Shown: positions 12,276 to 23,329 of the stretch, in pieces | Layout of the letters: each line of letters begins with the position of its first letter | Position numbering within the stretch: the first letter of the stretch is position 1 | DNA from: Sequoia sempervirens | Lineage: Eukaryota > Streptophyta > Pinopsida > Cupressales > Cupressaceae | Length of the DNA stretch: 64,000 nucleotides | NCBI GenBank assembly: GCA_007258455.2 | Contig: VDFB02000002.1 | Location: 291,283-355,282 of the forward strand | Direction of reading: 5' to 3' | Made by a program: the position numbers and the translations under genes | Notes under the pieces: model-generated | The model's database searches: none | Told to the model about the DNA's origin: nothing | The model's input: only the letters and a program-made list of their open reading frames with translations

Positions 12276-13017
12276 AGTGCCCATATGACTCTACATGCAT
12301 ATGTAAGCTAAAGGACTCTAAACAATACACTTTACTATAAAAGGATAGTCATTCAAAAGACTAGAGAATGAAGCCCTTAGTGTAGTTATCTACAAAACCA
12401 CAACATTACAAACTACATCGTGCAACACGAATTCATTATTTGTCCAAAAATCCTCTTATCTTCTAGAAACAAAATTTGAGGGCTCCCCTTGATTCCACTT
12501 GCTTTATGAAGGTGGAATCAAGGTAGCAAACTAGCAACATCAAATAAGGGACATCACATCGTATGGCATATCCAAGTACCATATCACATAATGGTAGACA
12601 TTTGATGATTTCGAGTGTGGAATCATGATTCCAATGCATCAAATAACATCGAAAACAGAGTTCTCTAGCTCCCATTATGGTGGTTTGAATAAAAAGTACT
12701 TTATTAATTTTGAAAAGAGGAAAAACCCTAATTTGATGCATAAAAGTAAAAAGAATGGAAATAGTTAAAAGAGGTGAAAGGGAAATATTTGGTCACTTAC
12801 TATTTCATTTTACATTCTTGTAGTTTGAGAGTGACAAGTGAGATGGAAATATGCTAAGCGAATGATATTACAGGTCTACACAATTAGATGTTCTCCAGGA
12901 CTAGGTGGCACATGGCGAGTGTCAACACGAGGTGAGTTGGTTCTGCTATCTGTGCTTATGTGTTTATGTAATTATTTAATGATTTTTATGCATTTCTAGG
13001 TTAATTTAGTATTTTGG

Positions 13018-13140
13018 AAAAAGAGTTTGCAAAGTGTCTCTTTTGTTTGCAAAGTGTTCAATTTCTTTGCAAAGTGTCCCATTTCTTCGTGAAGTGTCCT
13101 ATTTCTTTGCGAAGTGTCCCAAAAGGGTTCTAAAGTGTCT
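13018..13140 (+). repeat. Short tandem repeat, about 22-bp unit
   Basis: Five to six imperfect copies of TTTCTTTGCAAAGTGTCCC lie in a row, with TTTGCAAAGTGTCTC at the left end and TTCTAAAGTGTC at the right. It sits in the untranslated region between the 3' LTR and the antisense plant-mobile-domain fossil. Confidence 0.75.
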
Positions 13141-13489
13141 AGGGCCTTTAGGAAAACACACTAGATATAATTTAGTACACTTTATGGTGAATAATGTAAA
13201 AGTTGAAGATATTAGATAAGTTTTATATCATATTTTTGTGATTTCAATAGGTACCCACCCAATCACGACAATGACTAGGGGAGATAGTTGAGATTCTTGA
13301 GAGATTTAGCCCCATCACTTTCAGTAGAGGAGACAGAGCACCTTCAATCCATAGGAATCTATTGGGTGTACTTCATGCCTCCCATGAGGTACCATGATGA
13401 TATGTTGATGGATCTCTATGAGCATTAGAATACAAATACATGCACATTCCATTTGTTGACAAGGGAGATGATGATCACCCTAGAGGATG

Positions 13490-14676
13490 GGTATCAAGAC
13501 ATAATAACCCGGCCAAAATAACCCAAGGACAAAATAACCCAGGGTCATAATAACCCATGGACAAAATAACCCGTGGTCAAAATAACCCATGGACATAATA
13601 ACCCATGGTCATTTTAGATCAAGCTAGTAAACTAGAAATGACATAAAATAAAATATAAATATGATTTTGAGGCACCATAGAGGCTATTTAGGTCATTTTT
13701 AGACCATATATCCATTATATACCCCTAAAATAGTCTTAAAACAACTTTAATATGCTTAAATCACCTATAAAATGGTAAATAATTATAAAAATAAAGGCAA
13801 TTTCGTGGGAATAAGTTGATTAAGAGTTATTATGAAAAGATATAAATGAAAAGGAATTAAGAAGATATATAAAGTGGTAGAATTAAGAGAAGTAAATAAA
13901 GGAAGAAGGGGCAAACATGTTACAGTGTCGATGAAGTATTTGCATATGAGATCAAGAAACTTGTTGCATTAGCTTTTGTACCTCAGATAGATGTAATTGA
14001 TGCCTTTGAAACACTTCAACAATCTCCTTATTATATAGAACATGAGGAGACCCTACATCCCATAATTGATTATTTTGAAGACACATGGATTGGCAGACTA
14101 ACTGGAAGAGGCAACACACAATCATCCAAGTTTCCAATCACAATGTGGAATTGCTATTCAGCTACTCAAGATGATCTTCCCATAACCAATAATACTATTG
14201 AGGGATGGAAAAGAGGATTTATTGAATTGCTTCAAGCATCACACAACTTAGTCTAGAAATTCATCAAAGCAGTGAAAAAGAATAGAGTCTCCAAGAGAAT
14301 AGAATAGAGAAATATATGGTTGGATACACTGGGCAACCAAGCAGGAAAAAATACCGTGAACTCAAAGAAATACTAAAAAAATTGGTTGATTTTTATGACA
14401 ACCATAACATTTTAGATTATATAAGAGGCATCACTCATAATTTGACATTTTAATTGAAAATTTGAACAATAAAGTTTTTTTAGCAACATACATGTAATTT
14501 ATAAATTTTGTTTTCATTTCTCTATATTCTTATGGGCATATTTTGTCCATGGGTTATTCTGACCATGGGTTATTTTGGATTGGGTTATTATGACCTTGGG
14601 TTATTTTGTCCTTGGGTTATTGTGACCAGGTTATTTTGTCCAGGGTTATTTTGGCCGGGTTATTATGTCCCGTAAC
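13490..14676 (+). mobile_element. MULE (Mutator-like) derivative with repeat-built terminal inverted repeats
   Basis: The ends are inverted copies sharing GACATAATAACCCGGCC followed by AAAATAACCC. Each end extends about 120-150 bp inward as seven or eight iterations of a 16-18-bp word such as GGACAAAATAACCCAT. The element is flanked by the 10-bp direct repeat CTAGAGGATG at 13480-13489 and 14677-14686, within the 9-11 bp typical of MULEs. Removing it restores continuity of the plant mobile domain frame, which confirms both ends. It keeps only a C-terminal transposase piece, so it cannot move on its own. Confidence 0.85.
13930..14452 (+). pseudogene. C-terminal fragment of a MULE transposase
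   Basis: The frame from 13930 reads EVFAYEIKKLVALAFVPQ, then YFEDTWIGR, PITMWNCYSATQ and NNTIEGWKRGFIELLQ. Mutator-like transposases, especially the Phantom type with FLYWCH fingers, end with such N-N-x-x-E-x-W-x-R blocks. Stops at 14254 and 14305 and a later frame change break it. The DDE catalytic core and N-terminus are absent. It lies wholly inside the terminal repeats of the 1.2-kb element. Assignment to Phantom rests on motif memory and is less certain than MULE itself. Confidence 0.6.
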
Positions 14677-16554
14677 CTAGAGGATGTACACCAGATACTC
14701 TACATTATGATATGAGGAGAGTGAGTACATTTCCAGAGAGACTACACCATCCATGAGCAGAGCGTTTATTTACAGTATTGTCTAGATGGTCTAGTTCATG
14801 ATTATTAGGTGAGAGGGAAGATTGATCTACCGATACTATTATATTCATGAGCACTAGTGGTTAGATGTATTATGATGCATATTGTAGCACTACTTGTCAT
14901 CCTTCATGGGTAGGAAATATACCTCAAGGGGGGACTAGTCCATTTGATTTGAGGGATGGTAGAGCATCACACAATGTATGCCTAGGGTTAGTGCACTTGA
15001 CACATTTGTATTATGATCTTGGGTGATTTTTATTTTGGGAGTTAGACAGTATAGTGCATTGCACGCTTCTACAGGTGTGGTTCCTAGAGCATATTACGTG
15101 CACCAGACTAGTTGGCTACTTGTGTACTACAAAAATAGGGTATCCTTGGGTGTTTGGCTATCCTCTTTGATGATTATGGTAGTGTGGTGATTTGCATTTT
15201 TGGAGAGTACAATTTGATTGATTGGAGGAGGATGAGATTTTATGGAGACTTTATCATTTGATGCTAAAGTGGATAGATCATACTATGCAATTAAGGAGAT
15301 TGTAGTTGGATAGATTTTTGGTTGGTCGACATGACTGCATAGTACATCCTTTTTACTACAATCAAGTCATGCAAAAATTGAGACAGGTTCAGATACCACC
15401 CCAGGAATGATCCTCTTTTAGGAGGTTAGTGTAGAGTGCCTAGAGGCCAGGTGATATAGTGTGGCTCACTCTAGACCATGTGGACAAGAGTGAATTGACT
15501 TCTCTGAATGACTAGTTGCCAGTCTCTGACACAAACAACGTTGGTCCCATAGGGGATTATGAGTGGTGGATAGTGACACGACCAATACCAGAATATTTGA
15601 TGGACAAGCTAGTGGGTGATGCAAGTCCACTACCAGATGAGGGAGATGACAAAGGATAGGCCCGAGGAGACACACTACACGGTTGTATATATATTCATTG
15701 ATGCTATTGATGATGAGTATGATGAGGATGTAGATGAAAAGATTATGGTGGCCAAGGGGAGAGGAGGAGGATGCGGACTAGGAGGAGGATGAGGACGAGG
15801 AGCCACCCTTGAGTGAAAGTGATGAAGCAATATCTAAGGATCAATATGAGTGGGGAAATCATGAGCAGCAACAACAATAGGCACTATTACCCACAATTGA
15901 GGAGAGGCTAGCACATCCTCATGCCCCTTCCATAGGATGATGTTGATATTTCTCAACCTACTAGAGATATAGGTGATGATATTTGATTTTATGCATGTAC
16001 CTTTAGTTCTTATGCTCTTTATACATAAATATATCATGATGATGTTTACTGATTGTGTATTTTTTCTACTTTGCAAGAGTGACAAGAGACTAGTGAGAGC
16101 TCTACCATTTGGTGGCTACAAATATAGTTCCTACATCCATCGATGAGGAGGAGATGGACTCATATTACGTGTCCCCACCTTTCATGGAGGAAGATCCAAA
16201 GTCACTTAAACAATTCACAATGTTATGGGCACTATACAAGAGTGTGAGGAGACACCTCCACCAAGCTGAGATTGTAGGATAGTCATCCCAGACTCCAGTA
16301 GAGGTTGAGAGATTACAAGCAAAGGTATCACGACTACAAGTAGAGAGAGAGAAGATAGCAGGGGAGAATCAGGTGGCCCTTGGATGGATACAAGGCCTAG
16401 ATTTTTTACTCAGGTTTGGTGGATTGTGGTCATGATCACACATGACCGTCTCCTGACCTCCTACTACTAGATCATGAGCACCAGAGCCTGAGGGGTCAAG
16501 TTCTCATAGACCTTAGTGATATTGTATATTATGATGATATGTACACAAAAATCT

Positions 16555-16556
<2 letters not shown>

Positions 16557-16598
<42 letters not shown>
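16557..16598. repeat. (AT)n microsatellite
   Basis: About 21 uninterrupted AT dinucleotides follow the coiled-coil end of the plant mobile domain fossil. The surrounding 500 bases (16510-17030) are AT-rich and hold no gene I can see. Confidence 0.9.
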
Positions 16599-16601
<3 letters not shown>

Positions 16602-17029
16602 CATTTGATGTTTTATGATTTTTCTTAATGTGTTTGAATGTTAAATGGCAATGTGATTAATTAAATAATCTTTGCAAGATTATGTAATTTATGGATTCAT
16701 GATTTAATAGAGTTTATGTTATCTAATTAAAACTTATTACAGTTTCTTTTTAGATACAACTTGATGATTGAGTATGTTATGCTAAATTAAATGATGTAAC
16801 TTACCATAACACACAAGATGAATTTGAATAGTATGAAACCTAAATTAATTATAAAATTAAAATAACCACTTTAGTGGTCAATACATCCAAATGATTGGTT
16901 TGTTGAAAATGAATCAATGTGAAAGCATATAGGATATGACCCCATAACTTTAACAACACTTCTTTATCATTCATACTATCCAAAAGGAATTAAAAATAAT
17001 ACCAACACAACTATGTGGAATTGATAGGT

Positions 17030-18425
17030 TCCTTAAGGGGTGTTCCATCAAGTTCTGTTATGACATACACACTAAACCCAAAGCTTTTGTCGACTATATA
17101 TGGTCCTAACCAATGAGGACTAATTTTCCTCTTTCATTAGGGTCAACATTGGCATTACACTGATTTGGAGATAGAATTAAGTTGCCCTTGTGAAATGTGA
17201 AGGGATAATTTTGATATTATAATAGCATTGTTTCCTTTTGCAATAAGCTTGGAGATGCTCAAGAGCGTTAATGCACTATTCATCAAGCATCTCAAGTTAG
17301 AGTAATTGTTCTCCCTTATAAGTGTTATTTTCAACCAGACCTTGAAGAGAAATATGTAATGTTGAGATTTCTAACTCCAAGGGCATGATTGCCTTAGTAC
17401 CATAAACTAGGCTATACAGTGTGGCTCTAGTGGAGTATCGAACACTTGTGTAGTAAGCCCAAAGTGCATAGTGCAATTGTGTGTGCTAGTCTCTATGATT
17501 ATTATTAACAATTTTCTTCAAAATTTGTTCAAGAAATTTATTAGTTGATTTAGCTTGACCATTAGATTGTGGGTAATAGGGTGTTGAAAAAAGATGTTGG
17601 ATATTAAAGGTCTCCAAGAATTTATTCACATCATTATTCTTAAATGGTGTTCCATTATCAGAGACTAATGCAAAACAGAGTCTAAAATTAGCAATAATGT
17701 ACTCTAGGATGAAATGACATATTACTTCAGCTATTGTAGATCGTAGAGGAATAGCCTCTACCCATTTCGTGAAGTAATAAATTGCAGTGATTATAAATGT
17801 ATGTCCAACGAATCATGGTGGTGATATTTTTCCAATTATATCTAGCCTCCATACAAAGAATGACCAGATAGGGATCTGGGCACAGAGCTTAGAAGTAGAC
17901 GCATGAAACAAATGGCTATGTTCTTGACATTTATGACATCACTTAACATATGCATAACAATATTTTTCCATATTTTTTTAGTAGTAGCCTGTACAAATGA
18001 GTTTTTATGCTAAAGTTTTTGCACCAAAATGACCTCCACAATTTCTTGCATGAGCCTACTCGAGTGCCATATTGATTTTTGAATCCTTAAGACATCTAAG
18101 TAAAATTCTATCAAAGGATCATCTATATAACACATCGGAAAGAATTATGTAGTTGGTGGCTAATTGTTTTAAACGAGGTCAAGTGTTATTTGTGATAGGT
18201 TCAAGAATGGTACCATCTTTTATATAATTATATATGGCATCATACCATTCACTTGAATCATCCTTGGTTGTTGTTAACATGTCTACAATGGTATCATAAA
18301 TTGAGGGTTTGAGGATAGGGTGAACAGTGAATATAACATCCTTTGAAGGATCTAGGGGAGATATAAGAGAAGCAACACTCACCATTGCATATGCATTTCA
18401 ATTATCTTTTTGTGGGATGTTATTA
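17030..18425 (-). pseudogene. Integrase of Tat element 1, inactivated
   Basis: The minus strand shows the catalytic core with FTKWVEAIPL, then SDNGTPFKNNDV holding the second Asp, and PYYPQSNGQAKSTNK where the third acidic residue should be. That place holds Lys (GQAK at about 17543-17587) where Tat 3 in this window has Glu (GQAEASNK), so the D,D,E triad is broken. The C-terminal GPYIVDK-like block and TELDGTP follow near 17030-17160. Stops interrupt the frame. The upstream end abuts the RNase H region near 18430. Chemically it would insert cDNA into the genome if intact. Confidence 0.75.
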
Positions 18426-18429
18426 ATGG

Positions 18430-19312
18430 TGAATGAGTTAAACTATGCCAAAAAGGTCATTATATGTTTCCTTATATTTTGATAATTTATCATGTTTAGC
18501 TTGATAGATTCTATTAATTTGTTTGATCACTAATTTTTGATCACCAAAGATCTTGATATCTTTAATGCCCATGATTAAAGCAGCATGTAATCCAACAGTC
18601 AAGGCCTTGTATTCAGCAGTGTTATTCATAGATTATAAATTCAATCGATATGAAAAGGGAATAGTCTTTCCTTTGGCTGGAACCAATATCACTCTAACAC
18701 TAGAGCCTATTCTACACTTAGATCCATCAAAATATAATTCCCATGTAGAAACATCTATTTTCAACACAATATCATTAGAAAAGGAATCATTATCAGGTAA
18801 CACAAGAGGACAAGGAGCATCAACTAAGTGGTCGATCAAGGCTTGACTTTTAATTACTTTATGTAAAATAAACTTAAGGTCAAACTCAATCAACAACATA
18901 ACCCATTTAGCTAAACATCCTAATAAGTCTATTTTGTTAAAAAGATGTTTGAGAGGGTCAAATTTTGTCATAACTTGTATTTATGAATTTAGTAAATAAT
19001 GTCACAACTTACTAGTAGGAAATATAAGAGCTAAACATTATTTTTTGATTGGTGTGTATCGTGTTTCATAATTGATTAAATTTTGACTAATGTAATTATA
19101 AACAAGATGTTTTTTTCCATTATCATCATGTGAGCTAACAATGTTGCAAGAGCATGGGTAGATGTAGCTATGTAAAGGATGAATGATTTGTTTGACATAG
19201 CATGCTGTAAAATAGGTGGAGTTGCAAGGAATTCCTTCAAACTGTCAAAGGCCTATTTACAATCCTCATTCCAATCAAAAGGAACATCCTTCTTGAGGAG
19301 ATATGTGTGAAA
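18430..19312 (-). pseudogene. Tandem RNase H regions of Tat element 1
   Basis: Two RNase H types follow each other on the minus strand. The gypsy-type remnant runs near 19312-18900 (PFDWNEDC, PPILQHAMSN, LYIATSTHALATLLAH, then CLAKWVMLLIEFD). The archaeal-type domain follows with catalytic landmarks YFDGSK (Asp), NNTAEYKAL (Glu) and FGDQKLV (Asp) between about 18750 and 18500. A second, archaeal-like RNase H is a known hallmark of the Tat lineage. Frames break at 18632 and elsewhere. The right end marks where the 3.2-kb insertion separates it from reverse transcriptase. Confidence 0.75.
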
Positions 19313-19864
19313 GGTAGTAAGGATAACTTTAAGAAACCACTCCCTCAGTGAAGGTGTAAAATCCTGGCGAATCTTGTCTAAGTGCTACAAATTTCCTAGT
19401 GAATCTATCCACATCATTAGAAAATTTATAAAATTCTGGTGAATCTTAATGAATATTTGGTAACAATAATAATCACAGTGGCGAATCCTAGTGAATAATC
19501 ACTTAAAAGATTAATTACAATAGAAAATTTCTCCTTTAAAAATATGCATAGTTGGTTAGCGTAGCTCCCCCATTTTTATTTTTATTTTGTAATATTGAAG
19601 TAGGGGCCCAAGGGTGGCAGCCACTAGCGAGGTAAAGGGGTAGTACCCCTTGTGGGTTCAAGGGGGTAACACCCCCTCACGGGGTCCAGGGACAGTGGCC
19701 TTGACATGCTCCTATTGTGATACAGGTGAGGTCAAGGGGCAAAGCCCCTCACCACCAAGCATAAATTCACTATCAAAAATGCATTGGAGCACACACGGAT
19801 TAAGTATTTTTTTTAAAATCTCACTTTAAAAATAAGACTAAATGAAAAGTGAAACTATTACCAT

Positions 19865-20081
19865 TGATTATCTTTTTAATTAGATGGTTGTAGGTTGATT
19901 CCATGACCTATATTCACGTTCCTTTTAAAAGGATTATTGAGGCCTAGAATTTGTTTTGGGCCACAGGTTCAAATCTAATCATGTGGCCCAAAACAAATTC
20001 TAGGCCTCAACAAGCCTTTTAAAAGGCACGTGCATATAGGTCATAGAATCAACCTGCAACCATCAGATTAAAAAGTTAATA
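19865..20081. repeat. Long hairpin: 100-bp inverted repeat with 16-bp loop
   Basis: The left arm 19865-19965 pairs with 19982-20081 at about 90% by eye. Paired blocks include GGCCTAGAATTTGTTTTGGG with its complement, CCTTTTAAAAGG, and GGTTGATTCCATGACCTATA against its near-complement. No gene is inside. It could be a foldback transposon relic or a source of hairpin-derived small RNA. Confidence 0.85.
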
Positions 20082-20225
20082 GATGGAAATAAATAAATGC
20101 CCTATTCAAGGCTAAAATATCTCTAAAATTAAATGGTAATTTATTATTAGTGGCGATATTGCCCCAAAATTAATGGTAGGAATATAATATTACTAGAAAA
20201 TATAATTTATATTTGTAATTACAAT

Positions 20226-21509
20226 TGTCGAAACCAAATCCAAATATCTGCAAAACACAATGAACAAACACATTAAAAGATAAAATGCAAGTAAGAACAA
20301 GGATTCCCCATGAAATTCATTAGCAAAGTTTAAAATAGGAAACAAGACAAGAATGAAATCAAAGAGCAATAAAGCAAGCTAAATCCTATTTGAAGACAAT
20401 GCAAACTCTTGATCCCATGGGGGAATTGGTGCCAATTTGATGTGAAAATTGGCACTTTCCCAACTCCAATGATGCAAGCTTGATGAATTTTGATGAATGA
20501 TCCACTTTGATGAAGAATGGTGAGTGCTTCAAGACCAAAATCTGCATAACCTAGCTACAAATTCAAAAATGTGGATGGAGATTGCTAAATATTTGAAAAT
20601 AGTAAGTTTACTCAAATTATGGATGATAAAATGAGGAGATTATCCTCTTACTTATAGAATGAGAAGATGGATGAATTTCCAAAATAGAGCAATGTGGGAC
20701 TAACAATTAGCCAATGGAAAAATTCCACTTGTTAACTTATGAGTGGATGGAGGATGTGCAAGTTTTGGAGAATGTGTCAATAAATGCATATATTTGAATT
20801 TTGAATTTGTTGAAACGAAATGCAAGAGGGAAAGAAGGTGCATTGAATGCCACTTGGCTCAAGGCATAAGGACTTTGTAAGAGGAGTAAATTCCTTGTTG
20901 GAAGGACACAGTTCACTTGGATTTTGAATTCAAATTGAGAGAATATTCCTTAAAAGATGCATTGTTGAGGAAAATAGAGATTTAATAAATCAAATAAGTC
21001 TATTTTCATGTGCAAGTGGTAAAAGATAGAGGATGGGACATGAGGAGAGATTAAATTAATCAAGGTTAATTAATTTAATGAAGGGATTAAATGATGTAAC
21101 CTATTTGACTTAAATTTATGGATTTATTTAAATCAAATATGAGAAGAATGTGATAAAAGGATTAATTAAATAAGGGCTTTTGATTTATTTAATTAAAAGA
21201 GATGATGTTAGATTAAACTAAATAAGGTTTTAATTTATTTAATTTAATAGATAGACTTTAGAGATTTAATCAAAAAAATTAATTATTTAATTAAATAGGA
21301 TAGTTAGATCAAAATGGTCATTTTAATTATCGAGAAAGAATGACTTAATTAGATAACTGATTCATTTAATTAAGAGAGGAATATTGATAAATTTAATCAA
21401 ATAAAGGTATTTGATTAAATGGTTAGACTGAAGAATGATTCAGGATGAAACGATGTTAGTGGTCAAGATCAAATGTCTAATGTAAATTGCTACATTTTAT
21501 GTGTCTACA
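20226..21509 (-). mobile_element. Solo LTR of a Tat-like retrotransposon
   Basis: On the minus strand the segment begins TGTAGACACATAAAATG and ends GGTTTCGACA, the TG...CA form of LTRs. The direct repeat ACAAT flanks it at 20221-20225 and 21510-21514. The first bases resemble the Tat 3 LTR start TGTAGACACCTAAAAATG, so it belongs to a related family. The right third (about 21040-21420) is a tangle of TTAATTAAAT words, as in the Tat 3 LTR. No internal region remains, which is the usual product of LTR-LTR recombination. Confidence 0.8.
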
Positions 21510-21557
21510 ACAATATAAACTACTGGCGAATCAGTTCCAATGATGCATCGTTTACAT

Positions 21558-22349
21558 AGGTATGTGCAGGATCATGATGGGCCAACAAGTGGTGATATCA
21601 TGGTTATGTGTAGGGTATGTGGTCAACAATATTTTTTAAATCCAAAATTGATGAAACAAAAAGGGTTTTTAAAGGAGATTCCCAACTTTCCACCAATATA
21701 AATTATGTTTTACTTTGAATTTAATAAATAATTATTATTCATTTTCTATTTGAATTATGACTAAAGTCTTGATTGATAGGCTGATTGAAAAACATCTACA
21801 GCTTTCAAATAGTATCACATTTTTTGAATCCAAAACATGCATCACATTCTATTCTTCGTATACTATAGGATTAAAAAAAAATGAATTTCATGAATTTTTG
21901 ACCAAGTTAAGGTAGACATACAACTTTTAATATTTTTTAAAAGTTGTAATAAAAAATTCATAATTAATTATTTACATGGAAAAAAATTATAAAAAATTAT
22001 GCATCACATCGGGACATGAGTCCTCTACTCAAATCTAAAATCTTATAAAAAAATATTATCATTTTATTGTGGTTAGGGTGGTCAGACAGACACCTACTTC
22101 TTATTTTTCCCCCAAATTTAAGTACTACTTCATTAAAATTTCAAAATTTCACCAAATAGATTTTTTTTTAAAAATAAACCTAGTAGTTTAGAAACTACAT
22201 TCAATTTTCTATAGATTCTATTGTTACATATATTTTAAATAATATAGATAACTTATTCAAATTTTTACGTCAAGTTTTCTAACTTTGATTTTTCTGAATT
22301 TTTCAACACTTAAGGGCCTATTTTTTCCATGATGATCCTGCACATACCC
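21558..22349 (-). mobile_element. 0.8-kb inverted-repeat element, copy B
   Basis: The left end reads GGTATGTGCAGGATCAT from 21559 and the right end is its inverse, finishing ATGATCCTGCACATACCC at 22349. ACAT flanks it on both sides (21554-21557, 22350-22353). The interior matches copies A and C in reverse orientation. It has no open frame of note, so it must depend on a transposase from elsewhere. Confidence 0.8.
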
Positions 22350-22549
22350 ACATGGTGAATCAATTTGATTTATTAGTTTATAAAATAATGCATAGGTGAA
22401 TTAATCAAGACAAAATTATTTTTTTGTAAAAACCTGGTGATTTAGTCTCCTTTTTAGCTTGTACTATTTTCCATTTTTGGAGGTCCCAATTTGAATTATT
22501 TTCCAATTGGTGAACATTCGCCACTAAATTTTTCCTTGAAATGTAGCAT

Positions 22550-23282
22550 TCAATTAGATAAAGAGATGAAAAAATGATGGATGGCTTGAATTCTTCCTTG
22601 TAACATGTGTAATTGAGAAATGCTCCTAGGAGGTGGCATGTTTATGATAGCATCAATTTTCTTTGTGTCCACCTCAATGCCTCTGTGAGATATGATAAAC
22701 CCTAAGATTTTTCCACTATCTACTCCAAAGAAACACTTTTTTGGATTGAGTCTCATTTTTTATTTACACATTTGTTCAAATATTTATCGAGAGGAAATTC
22801 ACATTGTCTTGTCTTGTTAAGGATTTGTCAAGGATGTCATCAACGTAATCTTCCAATATTATGTGTATGTAATCATGAAATATCAATGTCATTGTTCTTT
22901 GATAAGTTGTTCCTACATTCTTTAATCCAAATGGCATCATAACCCAACAAAAGGTTCCCCAAATAGTTGTGAATGTTGTCTTGTATTGATCTTGTGGGTT
23001 GATGAAGATTTGATTATAACCAGAAAATCCATACATGAATGACAACAAAGCATGTTGAATAGTTGAATCCACAATCATGTCAATACTATGAAGGGGAAAA
23101 TCATCCTTTAATATTTCTTTATTCAAGTCACAAAAATCCATACATATTCTAATACAATTATCAAGTTTAGCAACTATGGAAATATTTGAGATCCAAGGAG
23201 AATAATCAATAGAGCAAATGAAACCTGTGTCAAGGAGTTTTTCAAGTTCTCCTTTAATATGCAAGGCTATCTTAGTATTCAT
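22550..23282 (-). pseudogene. Reverse transcriptase of Tat element 1
   Basis: The 168-codon frame 23282-22776 carries the fingers and palm: LEKLLDTGFICSIDY, RICMDFCDLNKE, DDFPLHSIDMI, GFSGYNQIFI, WGTFCWVMMPFGLKN, and the active site YVDDIL near 22830. After a frameshift the thumb/connection continues at 22756-22550 with LNPKKCFFGV and GIEVDTKKID. The order and spacing match the same domain of Tat 3. Cys replaces the usual Arg of the DFRDLN block. The C-terminal end is cut by the 3.2-kb insertion. Confidence 0.85.
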
Positions 23283-23329
23283 TTTTTGTTTCTTCTATCA
23301 AATAGACTTTGTGATTTTAGCAAGGAAAA

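Larger units (their letters stand above)
13255..16510 (+). pseudogene. Plant mobile domain (PMD, MAIN-like) pseudogene, antisense to Tat 1, split by a MULE
   Basis: Broken + strand frames show RFLRDLAPSLSVEETEHL, then TFHLLTREMMITLED, which matches the W-x-x-x-TFHLP-x-GEMTITLEDV core of the plant mobile domain. The domain resumes after the MULE insertion at 14687 with YQILY and continues to about 15410 (HLYYDLG, VHCTLLQVWFLEH, DRFLVGRHDC). An acidic stretch follows near 15710-15850, and a coiled-coil-like tail (VERLQAKVSRLQVEREKI) near 16305-16360. Many stops make it dead. PMD proteins include host MAIN/MAIL genes and transposon-borne copies. Its position between integrase and the 3' LTR on the opposite strand matches the antisense extra ORFs reported for Tat-lineage elements. 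Confidence 0.7.
19313..22552. mobile_element. Composite 3.2-kb insertion between reverse transcriptase and RNase H
   Basis: The polymerase frame stops after FFISLSN near 22553 and its continuation appears near 19312; in Tat 3 the two are adjacent. The block contains a hairpin (19865-20081), a solo LTR (20226-21509) and a miniature transposon (21558-22349). The remaining DNA repeats the word TGGCGAATC (19370, 19482, 21525, inverted at 22524). Around 19570-19755 it has GC-rich short hairpins such as GGGGTAGTACCCC and GGGGCAAAGCCCC, a style often seen in plant LTRs. I cannot assign the host insertion to a family. No protein-coding gene is seen. Confidence 0.6.

Noticed and set aside
13013..13140. 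CRISPR-like array from the regular 22-bp repeats
   Set aside because: Units are adjacent with no unique spacers, and the context is a plant retrotransposon.
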